From: Holacanthus passer
Taxonomy: Eukaryota; Chordata; Actinopteri; Pomacanthidae
DNA length: 64,000 nucleotides
Direction of reading: 5' to 3'
Assembly: GCA_025331565.1 (NCBI GenBank)
Contig: JAFREQ010000182.1
Coordinates: 372,001 to 436,000, forward strand
The position numbers were made by a program, and so were the translations under genes. The notes beneath the pieces were generated by a model that saw only the letters and a list, made by a program, of their open reading frames with translations, made no database searches and had not been told where the DNA came from. Of the stretch, positions 24,901 through 39,029 are shown one piece after another. How positions within the stretch are numbered: the first letter of the stretch is position 1; every line of letters starts with the position of its first letter.

Positions 24901-25811
24901 GCATGTGTGCAAGAGAGGAGTTTGTTTGAAATTTCAATTGGTTGTGGGCCAAGCAGTTTTGAGAGCTGATGAGATTGCACACTGTATCAGTTCAGCTCAA
25001 AGCAAAAATAATGGTGGATTACTGTGAGCTTTTAGCTAAACTGGACTTGAAATTTGCAGTCATGCCATATAAAATACAGTGAGAGTGTAAATAAATGTCT
25101 TTAAAGCATCAGGAAGGGTTCTGGTCCCATCTCCTGGTCAGGTCATGTAATGACCACACAGGAATAGCGTTTGTTCCTCCCATTGTTAAGTGGTGTGAGC
25201 ATCATAAGGGAGTGACAGTGGAGCAAACTTTGTCTCTTCACCTCCACCTGCGCCATCATTTCCTTGTACGAGAGCACCTTGTCTGTCACGGGAGCTTCAG
25301 CAGCTTTAGAAGCTGATCAAGGCCTCCTTTAATGACGCTTTGTCAAACTGCTCATCAGCATGAATTCGTCTGTCACACTGTTGATGCCGGCAGCCCGAGG
25401 TCAGAGCTCCAACAGAACTTGTTTTGTCTTGAGGAAAGTGAACACAAAGACCTGTGTGTCGGTCTTAATTATACAAACTGCAACTTTATTGCTTAGGTAT
25501 TTCAGTCTCTGTGGTGCTAAGTACAGATTGGTGCAGATATTTGGTGTGAGGAAAAACAGAATCTCCATATCTGTATGACTTTATGCCGTAGCTGTCAAGA
25601 GCAGACACAGGATTAAAGCGAACCGTTATCAGAACAGAACATCACCCTGGTGAGTTGTAATTGTGTTTTTTTTTTTTTTTAATTTGCCACATGGTGAATT
25701 GATTGAATAGCGCCTGCGGTGCGGAGAAGTGGGAGGTAAGGCAAAGGATAAACAAACATCAGCGATTATTGGAAAAGTCCACATGAATCAAAGTTGATTG
25801 AGGGGACAGGT

Positions 25812-25830
25812 AAAAAAAAAAAAAAAAAAA
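25812..25830. repeat. A19 homopolymer
   Basis: Nineteen consecutive A. A T15 run lies about 130 bases upstream at 25666-25680. Confidence 0.95.
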
Positions 25831-26953
25831 CAGTCGGGGTGTGCGTCCGCGGTTTAATGAGACTGAATCCTGCCGCTGAAAGCTGTCTCGTGCGCTAAGC
25901 AAGGTGGCAGCTGAGGCTTTTGATCACTGCAGCGTGGATTTAAATAGAGTTAAAAACAAATAAGCACCCTAATTTTTCCAGCCAGGCATGTTGTCAAGAT
26001 TTTAACATCTGCTTATTGGGTGACTTAAACCATGATCCTATAAGAGAGGCTCTATCTGGAATTATATCAACCCAAATTATCTCATCCGGCAAAAAATATT
26101 GAAAACACTGTTTCTGTTTTTTGTCACATTTATGAATAAAAAGATATCTTGCAACCGGGCTGGAGGGCAAGCACAAGCGTTTAACTGCTCACCAAAGAGT
26201 CTTGTAGCGTGCGTCAAGCTAAAATTATTCTAAGGCCAGACATCCTTAAATCCTTTAAACTCGCCATGAGCCTTTAAGCGCACTCGTCTGGAACTCTTAG
26301 GTCCACTTGTCTGGCTGATAAGACCTTTATGAGACTATATTTCATGTTTTACCACAGACACCGTTGAGTGTCAGGGGTAATGCAGGGTGGCATTGATATA
26401 GGAGTCTGGTTTGCAGAGATTACAGCGCGGTCGAGACAACAAAGTTGCTCGTAAGAAAGTCGATTATTGTAATGGCGTTCGCTGTGAGACGCGAGGTGAA
26501 GCAGCGCGGCAGGTCTGCACAGCCGTTTACTGTGAGATGTGAGGGTTGATGGAAGGTGCTCTTTTGGACAAAGGTGGAAATGTGATCAGCATATTTTCAC
26601 ATTGTGCCTCTGGTGTTTTCTAGCAATGCAGACAGATGCCTCAAGTGTTTGAGATATCCTCCACTAAGAAACCTGCCATCACCCAATGCAATGGAGATTA
26701 CTGGAATTTTATTTATGGGCCATAGCAATGAAGAATTACTTTCCAGAAACATTTGTATACTGTTTTTAGGGCTGTACAGTTTAAGATGTTTTTTATGTGA
26801 AAGATATTTCCTGACAGCAGAAACAGTAATTTGACCAAAACTTAACTCAAGATCCTCGAACAAGAGGTTTCTGGTCTTTGCAACCACATTTCAAGTTCTC
26901 CGTCAATGGAGTTTGCTCTGTCCCACCAGCTCCATCACCTGATGAAGACTAAA

Positions 26954-27258
26954 GCCGTGTTTGGAATAACATACCATTTATACCAGGTATGATGTGAGGT
27001 CAGGTGAGAAAGGGACCTCCTAGAATCTGGATATGAGGTCAGTTTATCCAAATAACGCCTGTATGGAAATTCACTGCAATGTAGTGTGAAGGAGCCTCTG
27101 GCTGGGTGAGACTGCATCACATGACTTGCTTCAGTATTCTTCAGTGTGAACAGTCTGCTGGTAATGGCGTACTCCATCATTCATTTATAGGCAGTATGTA
27201 GTACATACTGAGCGAGCACGTAGGAGGAAGTACGTTAGTATGCAATTTCAAACACAAC
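26954..27258. mobile_element. MITE with about 22-bp terminal inverted repeats
   Basis: The left end GCCGTGTTTGGAATAACATA (from 26954) and the right end TATGCAATTTCAAACACAAC (to 27258) are inverted repeats matching at about 16 of 22 positions. Just inside the right end is a near-palindrome CAGTATGTAGTACATACTG (27192-27210). This architecture (about 305 bp, no coding capacity, 'GTGTTTGAAATTGCATAC'-type ends) fits a hAT-like non-autonomous element common in fish. Target-site duplications are not evident, so the exact ends may be off by a few bases. Confidence 0.65.
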
Positions 27259-29699
27259 CTATGAGATGCAGTTGGAAGCCCTAGGAAAGGTTAGTACGTG
27301 GGCCTTGACTTACTTTTTTAGTGTTGCAGTTCTTATTTATTATTAGTCGAATGTGACATTGCTGCATCACAAATGAGTTTAAGAATTGACTGAAACCTTG
27401 TGGCAAATAGTGGGAGGACACACACTTTCTTATTGCGCTCATCCAACAATGTCAAATGTCGATTTCATTTTCTGTCAGTCTGTGAAAACACGCTGACATT
27501 ATGTACAATTTCATCAAATATATAAGTTTGAGAACAGGATGCTGTCCTGCTGTTTACTGCATTTATACAGTTGCCCACCCACACCCAGCACCCGGCTCTC
27601 CTCTGTTCTCCTCTCCTCCTTCTGAGGGAGGACGTGGGCTGATTCTTGACCTTTCAACGCACACCCCTCCCACATAAACACTCACTCATGCACAGATATG
27701 TGCGCGCAGCCTAAGCTTCACAGCCAGGGGACTCGGAGAAGGCTTTCGCCCTGACTTGATGCCCCCACTTGAAAGTCGTCCTCCTTTGGCCCCAGTGGTA
27801 CTAGTAGGGGGAGATACTCTGCCTGCTGAGAGGTTGACTCCTGTGTCAGCAAGAAGGGGAAGAGCAATCGTTATCTGGTCTTGCAGAGGAGAAGGAAATG
27901 TTCTCGAACGCTGCAGCCGAACATGCAAACTTGTTGTCGTTCTCAGTCCAGCACCATTTTTTTTTTTCCTCCTCAAAATGAAGATTGCTGCTTCATCTGG
28001 CATCTCTGCAACAAGACAAGAATGTGCTCGCGTAATTGACTGCAACAGTATCATTCAGATGCAAATTATAGAGAGAATGAATGTCTCTTAAAAAGAGCTG
28101 TATATATTTAGATTTGGGTCTCTCTCTACCAGGGGCACTCTTACCTTTGCACTTTCCCAACTTCGCCAGAAGAATACAATTAACTCCACTCTTAGAACTT
28201 TTTTTCCCCTCCTAACGCTCTAAACAAATTATCCTGCAGATTTTTTACCCAAACCTCCGTTGTCTCACTCTCCCTCATTAATTTGGGGCTCACCACAGCT
28301 GAGAGCAATAATTGCTTTTTAGTATTCTTGGTGCAGTATGCTATGGGCTTCATTTTCTATAAGTAGATAAGACTAACCACTGTGATGGGATCTGCATTAT
28401 TGATGTTAGTGTTGTGTTTGGGGATGTGAGACGGGGCCTCCTCTGGAATTCAGTTTATTAACGTTTAAAAATAGGCTGCTTAATGTCCAAATATGCATGG
28501 ATGTGCAATCATGCACGTCACTTGAGAAAAAGAGGAAACGGTCTTTGTGTGTTGTTTTTGCTCGTGCACACCCGTCTGCGTTCGCATGCTTATGCTTTTG
28601 ATGAATGTAAATACCAGACTATGTCTCTGCATTTTCTGCTACGCTGCCTCTGTGCAGGTTACTTTGCTGGGATGCAGAGCGCCTGCTTCACAACAATGAG
28701 AAGTGACAGAGGAGAGAATACCACTCTCGTTTGTGGCCAGGCTTGGCTGGCTCTGTGAGGCCCACAGCTCCCCAGTGACAGAGTCCTTATTTCTGGGAAG
28801 ATGGGCCCGTAATCGGACTCATATACTTCACACCCCTTCCATGTAATTGGACTCTGGGTCGCAGATTTAACCAGAGCTGCCAATCACATCATTGGGAGGG
28901 GATATGGACAGAAAGTAAAGTGGAGAAAAGGGTCTCTTTTCGCCCCGGAGTGCAGTGTCTGATAGGTAGCAAGCTTTCAAGTGACACAGTCTTTGACCAC
29001 CAGACTGGAGATTTTCAACTCTTAACAGTGGCTGAGTTTAGTTTTTTTTTGTTGTTGTTTTTTTTGTTTTTTTCCAAACTTGGTCTTCAAACCCAAAATG
29101 GAAACACAGGGTTCATTCCTATGCTTTTCACGTACAGTTGATCATTTTCCCAGTAACACTTGCAGTCGATTGCACTGATGAACCTTTTGCCGAGTTAGTC
29201 AGGTAAAGCCAAGAAAAGAAGAAGTTGTGTTACAGTTAACTGAGCACTCTAAAGCTGTATTGACATTGGCAGATAGCACTTTGCTATACTCAGCGTTACT
29301 TTGTACTGATTTACAGATTCTGTAACATATCATGTTGTCTTCTTTGTGGCTGCAATCTGAACATTGGTGACCATAATAAGGCCCCTTTTAAGTTTGTTCA
29401 CAATTTATAATGAAAACTGTTCACAGTCGGACAGTGTTTTTAGAAAGAAATGTTGCTGTCCAGATTTTCAAATGTGAAATTTTCAATGCTCCTATGTGTT
29501 GGGTTGTTTTTAGGCAGATATTTTAAAGCAGAAGCTATCCCCATGGTTAGATACTCTGTGAACTGACCCTTTAACTTTTGGCCCAATTCCTGGGAGTGAT
29601 TCTGAGGCGCTTGATAAATGCAGACCCGTTACATCCGCAAACCATGTTCAGCTGTGTGAAGCAGTGTTGTCTGCAAGCCTCCACAGACAGGAAGACCAG

Positions 29700-30010
29700 T
29701 ATAAAGAGGGGAGGATCAATTAGCTTCTTTAATTAGGCTAATTTGAGCCAACTTTGTTAGCTCGTTTACCTCTTTGGCTGATGAAAAATGAGCAGGCGCG
29801 CTCAGCTATTTGTGCATGCTAATTGCGGTTGCTGTATCAATGCGGCGTCGAGTCTCCTCGCGCTGCCTGCGTGAGACGGATGCCTCTGGAGTCCTGCGCA
29901 GAAGGCGATAGACCGTACCTTCTATTCTGTCTGTGTATGTGTATAATCACCATAGACCGGTGATTACACGGCTCTAATTACTGTGGCACATATTTGTTGG
30001 GTTTTTTTCA
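29700..30010. promoter_or_regulatory. Candidate conserved non-coding element
   Basis: A repeat-free block rich in paired homeodomain-type cores: GGATCAATTAGC, TTTAATTAGGCTAATTTGAG, ATGCTAATTGCGG and CTCTAATTACTG. They flank a more GC-rich centre (29840-29910). Of all blocks in the intron this has the densest set of TAATTA-like cores. It is inference without alignment. Confidence 0.3.
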
Positions 30011-30597
30011 GATAATGAGAGGAATCAGCAGCTGTTCCATCACACATGTGGAGGTTCGTTTTAACTCCACTGAAACTTTGATGTCAGAAGCTTGTTTTTT
30101 TTTTTTTTAACATTAGGCTGAAACGCTAAAATGCTCTAATGACAAAGACAAGTCCTGCACACTAACTATACACAGTATAAATCTGCTGCCATTGACATAG
30201 ACAGGCAGTAGAAAACAAGTGCAGCCCAGAGGGAAGCTTCAGCACGTGAGCACAGCGTAAATTATCTGCCCAGATTGCTTTTCTGGAGTTAATCATCTCC
30301 TTTTATGTTATTCATTTGTCAATGGTTATTGTTTGTCAAAGTAATGCAGTCGCCGCACGATATGAAGTGGAATGTAAATTTTGTTTGGGCAACTCATCGT
30401 TATGCACAAAAAGAGGGTGGCCGCGCTGCAGGATTTACATTTACAATTACAGTCATGATACAATCATCTCTCATCATAATTCCTCTGCCCGGGATGTCAG
30501 CTCCGATAGAGAACAGGCTTTACACACTGCATACCAAACAGCTGCTTGGCAGGCCTGGCACCATGCTTCAGGCCCAGTGATTTACACCATGCAATGC

Positions 30598-30642
30598 CTC
30601 TCTCTCTCTCTCTCTCTCTCTCTCGCTCTCTCTTTCTGTCTC
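30598..30642. repeat. (CT)n microsatellite
   Basis: About 27 bases of pure CT, continuing imperfectly to 30642. Confidence 0.95.
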
Positions 30643-32876
30643 GCTCAGCTTCTGTGTACCACTAATTCTTAATGTCTGTCTCTTTCAGTGTCTCTGCCCC
30701 TGTATTTCTTGCTGCTTGTCTCCCCTCGTCTCGCGGAACACAAAACACGCACGTTTGACCGGGGCCAGTTCTTCACTCTCCGTTGCATAAACCATCATTT
30801 AATGTCGCGGCGGATCAACGCGTTGAGGCCGCGCTGCGAAGGAGTCGTAATGTCATTTGTTGAGAGGCAGCCAGTGTGATTGGTTGTGTTTGCCAGGCTC
30901 TCTTGTGTCATCTTGTCTTTCTCTTTTTTTTTCCCCCGGGAAGAATGAACAGTTTGAGACGGTGGGATCGTGCAGGATGTCAGAGGCGTAGTGCAAGAAA
31001 GTTATTCTCATGTGGGATGATGCAAGTCACACACATGTGGACACCCATATGCATGGTATGCTGGCCACATAGTGAAGAACACATCTTCTATTTTTATCCC
31101 TGTTACATGATTGTTTTGCAGTTACATGTGCAGACTGATTTGTTTTCTGGCGTGGTGCATTAATGTACTGCTGGGAGTTTTCTTGCTTTTCTCATTTCAG
31201 GGTAAAATTAAGCAAAAAAAAAAACAAAAACGGGCACAAAATGTCATGAAAACAAGAATATGAATTTTTCTTGCATAAAAAAAAGTTTGCTGTTTGGCAG
31301 CAAACTCTCAAGCCTCATGTCTTGGCTTACAACAAAATATAAATTCTGCCTATGAATAAGTAAAGATAACTGGAAAATATCATCAGTTACTGGCTTGTAG
31401 CTGCAGGTGCTGAGGTACTTGGCGTCTCACCAGTAGTACACCGAGTTGAAGTGTCCTTGAATAAATACACTAAATGCATGCAACAGATAAATCTTTGAAT
31501 GTGTATAGAAATGTCAATGTATATGTTGGCGTTTCTTTTGCAGACTTCTTAAACATTTAGTGTTTTAAATGTTGCCTTTATGAAAAGTTGCGACCCTCCA
31601 TTGTAACGATTCTGCCTCAGGGTAGAAAAACTTGTTAAACACCCAAGTTCACAGAGACATTTTACAGAGTATCTCTCCGTCGCCTCAACTAAAGCTCCGA
31701 GGCTTGAAAGGATCCGATATTATTGGTTCTCTTTAATTATACCAGCATTCTTTGCGAGCATCTTAATCATTACGGCTGTGATATAGAGGAAGGATATTAT
31801 CAAAACCTGTCATTCTTGATTCAACAGCCTCGAACAAACATGCTCGTGTGTAAATTTATGGAGAAGTACATGACGGGTAATGAATTGTTACGCTGCTTTT
31901 CAGGTGATGCATTTCTCTTTATAGACTCAGTTATCTTGGCCATAAAGGAAGCTCTGCAGACTGCGTAAAAACACACTGCTCAATCTGAGTGTGATGTGGA
32001 AAGAATGGGATAATCCTCCTTGTGAACGTAGAGCGCCTCTGTGCATACAGAGCGGACGCGTAAACCTCTGCGGATATCCCCTTGTTCTTCCATCCTTCTT
32101 ATTCGCCGGCTATCGCTCAGGTTTAGGGAGAGGCTACATGCAGCACTTGTTAAATCAGGAATTTGACAGTTTCATCTTTGATATCTTCCTCTGGATCTTC
32201 CTGCTGACGTGCACTTTTCGGCTACGACCAGGGAATTGTTGGGATTCGTCTTAAAATATACAAGAATAATAGGGAAAATACTCTATGTCAGCAGTTATAA
32301 TGTAAAAAACTGTCTACATCCCATCCTGTAAAACTCTAACACAAAGTAATGTAACACCTACAGCACATGTTGCTTTGCACCTTATGTCAGTAATGATCCC
32401 TGAGATAGTCGGCTCATGCATTTATCATCACATTCTTATATCTCTCTGTTTTTGCGGAACAGCTGACAAGTGCTTTTATTCCACCTCTGATAACACGAAA
32501 TCTTAGCAATCAGTTCTCTGTTCAAGACTTTTACAATGATTTTATGCTCAGAATCGGTGCGCGAGGGGACCGAGCGTCTGGTCTCGCTTTCATGTGGATT
32601 TGAAGTGCACTCGCAGCCAATTTTCTTTGTCAGTATTCAAGTGTTGCCTTGCCCTGTTGATCTTATCGAGGGGAAGCTAGAGCACAAATCCGGCGAAAGC
32701 AGCTTTATTTTAATGTCACAGGTATTAGATTTGCTGAAGAGCGAATATTGAAATGGGCTTGAACTTGGCACGTTTAAGGGGCTCCGCATCCATTCTGCTT
32801 GTGGTGCAGATATGTGTTGGGGAAATGAGTTTTTCCCCCCCAGACCTGATGCTAGTCTAGCACTCTTCCTTTTCAC

Positions 32877-32895
32877 TTTTTTTTTTTTTTTTTTT
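32877..32895. repeat. T19 homopolymer
   Basis: Nineteen consecutive T. Confidence 0.95.
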
Positions 32896-33552
32896 GACGA
32901 GCCCTCTCTTTCTCCAGTCACACTTCTGCTGAATCCCGCACGCTGTCTGACAAGAGTTTTATGCAAATGCAAGCAGTTTGGAAAGAGGGGGCGGCGAGGG
33001 GCAATGACAAGGGACCAGGATTCATCCAACAGACATCTTGTACTGGTAACATGTAGAACAGAGCTCCTCGCCTCATTTGAGGTTTAAGCTATTTCATTTC
33101 ATGTCCAAAACACTCCTCTTAAGGCCTAATTATACACGAGCTGCCAGAAAGTAACAATGTGAAGTACAAGGGTTGGAGAGATTGTAAGGAATGTACTCCC
33201 TGTCTCTGCCCATATCTCGGTGAAATTTACATAGATTAAGGAATACAGGAAGAGAGCAATTACCATAAATACCAATTAACATAACCTATTAGTCAAGTCA
33301 GGTTACATTTTATTTGAACAGGACTTTTGTGCAAATCTAACCTTCCCTCCGGAGCCAAAATGGGCAAAGACAGAAACATTTAGATACTGTGGGAAATGCA
33401 TAAAATCTTTATGAGCGTGCATATATGAAACAAAGAAAATGCATTTTTCCTTTATCTGTCTCACGCTGCAACATAGTGAAAACTCATTATTATTGAAAAA
33501 TCTTTTTTGAGGATCTTGCATTTAGGATGCCAAACACAGCTCCAGCTTGGAG

Positions 33553-33571
33553 AAAAAAAAAAAAAAAAAAA
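33553..33571. repeat. A19 homopolymer
   Basis: Nineteen consecutive A after a single AG. Confidence 0.95.
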
Positions 33572-34282
33572 GTAATTAATTTCTTGCCCTAGTTCTTGTC
33601 CAAACCAACGCTGTCATGAGGCCTGAAGGTTTGGACACGTTTTAGTGGGTAAATTATCTCAGCAATTTCGTGCGAGTGTCAAGGGGGTGTCATGAGGAAA
33701 TGTTCCTGTGTAAACAAGGCTTTCGTATCAGCGATCCCGTGTGTTTCACCTGCCCCTATTGTTAAGCTCAATTAATCCTTTTACCTAGTGATGTAGTGCT
33801 GTGGTTGGGTTTTCAAAAATACCATCAGGCTTCCCAGGTTGTCCCCATTTGGGAGGGAGGGTTCGCTGGAGCGCGATCAGCCCGGCTTCAAGAGAGCTCG
33901 ACGGATCACAAGGCCGAGTTCATTAAATGGGAGCAAACTCGAGGGAGAGAGTGCGTAAAAGTACACCCGGCGACAGTGTGAAAGGAGAGCCATCGGCTGA
34001 CCCAATCTCTGCCCAGCAGCTGGCCACTTGCTCCCCGGCCAATTAGCCCGGAGAGTTGAGATGCTTTCACTCGCCCATGATAAGGCACTACCTCTTCCTC
34101 ATCGGTCCCCTTTAATCAGCCTCTTCCCAAGCATCAGTCTTCAGATTAAGGCTCTATCAGCGCCGCACAGAGGAAGGGCCCGCTCGCTCGCAGCCGTCCC
34201 GCCTCTTAACAGGAGAGGCAGCGGCGTGCGAGTGAGGGAGGCATGGGTCGACGGAGATAAGATGCACCCAGTGTCGATGAGA

Positions 34283-34296
34283 GGGGGGGGGGGGGG
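34283..34296. repeat. G14 homopolymer
   Basis: Fourteen consecutive G, able in principle to form a quadruplex. It follows a CpG-containing stretch (34160-34255). Confidence 0.95.
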
Positions 34297-37200
34297 ATGA
34301 AGCAAAGGGGAAGGGAGCAGAGGCGAGGAGGACGGACAATCAGACACAGTCAGTGAGTCGCAGGTGTGTATGTGTGTGTGTGCACGCTGTGTCGATCACT
34401 GTCTTTTCATTGTAAATCAAAGACATCTAATACTGCATTCATTTTCTTGTGTGAGTAATACTAACAGACAGGAAATTGTGTTTCCTGGGGTCTGCCACTG
34501 ACCACGTATGATTGCAGCCAGGTATGAAAATGCAATATATTATGTAATGAACATGCACGCTCCAAATGATCCAACTGCGCTTGAAAAAAAAAAAGAGAAT
34601 ATATCTGAAGCCCTGGCACAGTCAAAGGATTTGTGAAGGTACATCGCATTTAATCCCAACATAGATTTGGTTGCCCTCCGAACAGTGGATATCCAGAATG
34701 ATATCAGTATAATTCCTGCAATGCAAGACTATTTCCCTCGCTTCAGTTCCCTTCATCCAGCAGGCCTCTTACAAGAGCTCTTCACCAGGGGAAGGAGGGG
34801 ACAAGAGAGTTGTTTCAGGCCCGACGTGGTCTTCATACATCCTCTTGTTGCTACAAACAGGAGGGATTACGGATCATTGCCTTTTGAAAAAGCTCATCTC
34901 CATCCTCTCAGTAATGTTCCCATCATCGAGCCATTACAGTGACGTGCTGCTCGCAAAGCGCCTGTTTCAACAGACTGACTGAGCATGTAGGCCACTCAGG
35001 GCGGCATTGGAAAGGCAGGTTTTTGCGCTACCTGCCGAAACTTGCGTCCTTCTGTCGAACATTATGTCGACTTGACTCGATCCATCTGTGCTCTTTGGCA
35101 GCAGAGAGTCACGGGGATCCTGTCGGGATGTTGAAAGCTTGTGGCAAAGAATGGTTTGTTCGGCGAGTGGAACTTGCAGGTGAAACATACTTTCCATTTC
35201 AAATTAGATTTGCATTTGTCCTTCCTTTAGACAGTACGATTTGGTTCAGTTTTCTGTGACTTTTCCCCCATCTTGCCTCAATGTCACATTTTCATTATGC
35301 GGCAGCTGAGCACTGCCTGTTGGTTTAGTGGAACTGATTGTTTTTTGATGACAGTTGAGAAGGTGACTTACATATTTAGTTGATGCTTAACATTGGTGGT
35401 AAGTAAGGGCATTGGAATGCGTCGGAGAGAGTGTGCAAAAATTGTAATGCTGGCACAAGCTGGCACTTAAGAGCACCCTAACCTTTGAATTATCATGGAC
35501 AGCATTGCCTCTGGTTATGTGTAAAATGTCTGCTTGCAGTTTTAATATTTTCTCATGTGCATTTAGACCTGATTCACCTTTGCAGAGTGCTTTGGCTTCA
35601 GGCTGTTGCTCTTTGTGCTTGTTAGGAAAAGGCCTTGTTTGGAGGAAATGAGCATAAGTAACAAAGATTTGCATAGACAATGGCACAAGGTTAATAAGTG
35701 GCGTTTAAACACCAGCAGGAGCTGTCACAATGTTAAAAGTTAGTCTGTGCCTGCAGATAGAGTCAACAGTCTGTGCCATTCAGAGCTGAGCTCAAAATGT
35801 ATGAGATGATCAGGTTGAATTTGTGTGGAATTTGCCTTTCCAGCCGAGTTTTATGTAGGGACACCCCTGGGACTGGACCCGGGCTCGGAGAAAAGAACAG
35901 CAGCTCGGCCGAGTGGTTATCCATCAGGCTTCAGTCTATCTCCACAGGGAGAACCGGTCAAAGAAACACACACTCGCTGTTTGTTTGCCGCGATTGCCAC
36001 CTCTGAGAATACCCTCGCCAGTGACTAAATTGGCTGCAGGAAACACTTTTTGGAGGGAGCGCGAGCGTGCCCATTAGCAAGGAAAGCAGGTGCACTGTTT
36101 TGCCCAAATCCCAGGATTTATTCCACGGTCATCAGGCCCAGAGGAATAGATTGTTATTTGGCCTTGTTTCATTCTGAGCAGAATAAAACTGTATGGGGAA
36201 AGAAGGGGAAGGAGGGGGGGGGTTAAACTAACTGGGACTTTGCAAAGTCACCCCCCTTTCAGTCATTTGTTTGCATCCACCGAGGTTTGGATCCCGACAT
36301 GAAGAAGCCATTTGAGCAGAAGAGCTCATTTTTATTGAGTGTCAACATTTAGTTTACCATGCATCTTCGGCGCGGGTGCGTACATCTACATTTCTCCGGG
36401 GTCGCCCCGAGCAGCCTGTCAACTGAATGAGCCGGTTATTAATGTAGACACTCGCCTGTGTGCTTACTGCGTCCATACAGCTGTGACAGAAAGGCTGTTT
36501 CGTGCTCCGTGACAACGCGCATGTACAATGAGTGGAGGAAAAGCGCCAATTATGGCCGCAACGCTCCAAAGTGGCTTTTAGTGCCCAGACGAGGAGATAT
36601 CTTGAAACTGACTCTGACACACATCCACTCACGCTCCCACATCTACATGCACAGTGTGTTTTCCTTTTCAACTCTTTGATTACTTTGTGGATGCAGTGAT
36701 TGTGAGGCCACCCTTGATTAGCTCAATTTATTCCCCAGCCATGCCAGAGGGCCATTTAGGGAAGTTTTTGCAGACTCTTTCCATTTATCAAGATGGGAGG
36801 CAGACATGATTTGAATCTTAATATGTCCTTGCAGCACAATACAAACAAGTGCACACAGACAAACTGTGGCTCTCAGTGTGGGCACACATGCTCCATTTTT
36901 AAGATGAAAGAAAGTGGAAAAAAAGGTCTCTGAAAATGATGTTTGATTATCACATCGGCTTTGTTGTGTCGGTTTGTTTTCGGAGCCTTTCATTACGGAT
37001 GGAGAGTCGGCCCCCTAACACTCCACTCCTCGACTCCTACTCTCTGAAAGTCAGAGTTGACCGATGGATGGTGATTCAGCCAGAGGAGCAGCATTGAAGT
37101 TTGAACTTAGATAACCGCGGTGCATACTTTTAAAGAATGCTGCTTACTAACCAGTGCTGACTAACAGAAAATGATTCATGCGTCGATGACACTCAGTCGC

Positions 37201-38849
37201 CACCCCCACCACCACTACAGCCAAATAGGTGGCTGGAAAGAATAGGTAGAGCTGCAATATTGCAAGGTAAACAAATCAGAAAACTGAAGGCCGTCGTAAT
37301 TGACAATGACCTTTATGACATACCAAACATGAAGTAGTCTGCTGACTCAAAAATGTGAACAGAAATGAACTTTGAATATGAATCTATCGGGGTTTTTTAC
37401 ATGAATAGAATCAGATAAAATCAATTTCTTTGTTGCTGACATCTTCTCAGGGCCCTTTTTTAAACTGATCAGTTATTAAATTTCTAAGTTTTCAAAGTTC
37501 AGTTCAGTCCAAAGCACTGAAGATGATACTTTTAAATGAAGATGATCTGATGTGCTTAAAAGTCTAATTGATAGTTACAACTTCACCAACAGTCGGCCAT
37601 TTACTCAACTATGAAACTATAGATTTACTTATTTTTATGTTTATTTATTTATATCTTTATATACAGTTTATTTTATTGACCTTCATACTTGTGTCTAATC
37701 AATTCTATATTAATACACATTTTCACTATAATGTGTACACATACTGTCTGTTATAGTTTATTTTTTAAAGTGAAAAAAAGTCTGTCAGCCTTGAAACAGA
37801 GGACTTGATTTGTTTGACAGCCGTGGAAAGACTTCCTGGAGTCATGCACCTCTGGCATTACTCAACCTGTGTCAGGCTGTGTTGGCAACAACCTTTATAG
37901 CCTGTGTAATACCTTGGCACCAACTTAATGGCCAGGTAATACAGGCAGCGTTTAGAGGAGGGTTTGGGGGGTGGCTGCCTTGCAACAGCAGCTCCTGGAC
38001 CGGTTTATCTTCTCAAATCTTGTCCTTATCTCTGGGATCAGCCCAGAGCTGCCCACCCCGCCCCACCCTACCCAGTTTTGGATGACCAAAGAGAGGTTAG
38101 GTAGCCATCGAGTGCGTGAGGATTTGAGGGTTTAAAATTGGTGAGGCAGTAGATTATCTCATGTTTTCCTGGCATCCAGACTGAGGTTAATAGGCTCTTT
38201 TCAGCACTGGGGCGTAATGTCGGCTATCCGCCATTGTCTCTCGCCGGCCTAATCTGTTTACACTGACTCTGTCGTTCCCCGATTTGACAATGCGCTCACA
38301 TCTGAAGAACGAGGGGGACAATGCAGTGGACATTAATTCTCCTTCTGAGAACGCCTTATTAGTCTCGAGAGGCCGTTTCCAGAAAATGGCTCCAAATTTA
38401 TCTCGCTCCACTTCCTGATGTGAGGGGAATTCTTTACCGTGACACGATGAGAGCGCTCATCAATTCTGTGTTTACGTTGAATCAGAGTCTCTTTAAAGAA
38501 CGGCCTCCTGGGAAATTATTTCCCTCTCAACAAACATTGTGTTCAACTCTCCCATACTTACCTGCGTCCATCCCGAATGTATCGACTCAGGCGGCTACAG
38601 TTTTCTTCTCTGCATCTTCTCTTTTTCCCCGAAAGCCCCCTTTCTGCAACTCTCTGCATTTTTCAGTCTGAAAATAGCGGAATCACGGGAATGTGGCTGG
38701 ATTGAATCTCAGCCGGCTGATTGGATTGTCTTTTGCTCTATCTCAGGCTGCATTAAGCGGCCGAGGCTTTGGACGTATAAAAAGGTGATGGATGCCTCCT
38801 CCTTACGTCTGGACCGCTCTGAGCTGACCTCAGCAGAAGGCAGGAAAGG

Positions 38850-38874
38850 AAAAAAAAAAGAGAGAGAGAGAGAG
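38850..38874. repeat. A10-(GA)n microsatellite
   Basis: A poly-A run followed by a GA run. A very similar A/GA arrangement occurs at 57566-57588. Confidence 0.9.
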
Positions 38875-39029
38875 GCTGTGATTTACTGACCAGGCCGGTG
38901 AAAGCAGAGGAGAGGATGAATGCCACTCAGCTCCCACGTCTGACAGATGTAAAGAAGCGCTCCCACTGCTTCTCTGTCTGTCTTTTTGCTTCACTTCTTT
39001 TCTCCGCGGTGTTTGGAAGGAACATGCAG

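Larger units (their letters stand above)
13676..26953. other. Intron segment, microsatellites and unique DNA
   Basis: No exon was found. It contains A15 at 14182-14196, GA and TG microsatellites at 15280-15367, a short direct repeat of GTACAGTATGTT at 16613-16641, a CpG patch at 17617-17815, a pyrimidine-rich tract at 18708-18850, T21 at 20819-20839 and A19 at 25812-25830. The longest frames (18596-19090 +, 24324-24851 -) have no recognisable domains. Confidence 0.55.

Noticed and set aside
32961..32968. ATGCAAAT octamer (also near 51685, 54059 and 59598)
   Set aside because: Eight-base matches are expected by chance at this window length; no supporting context.
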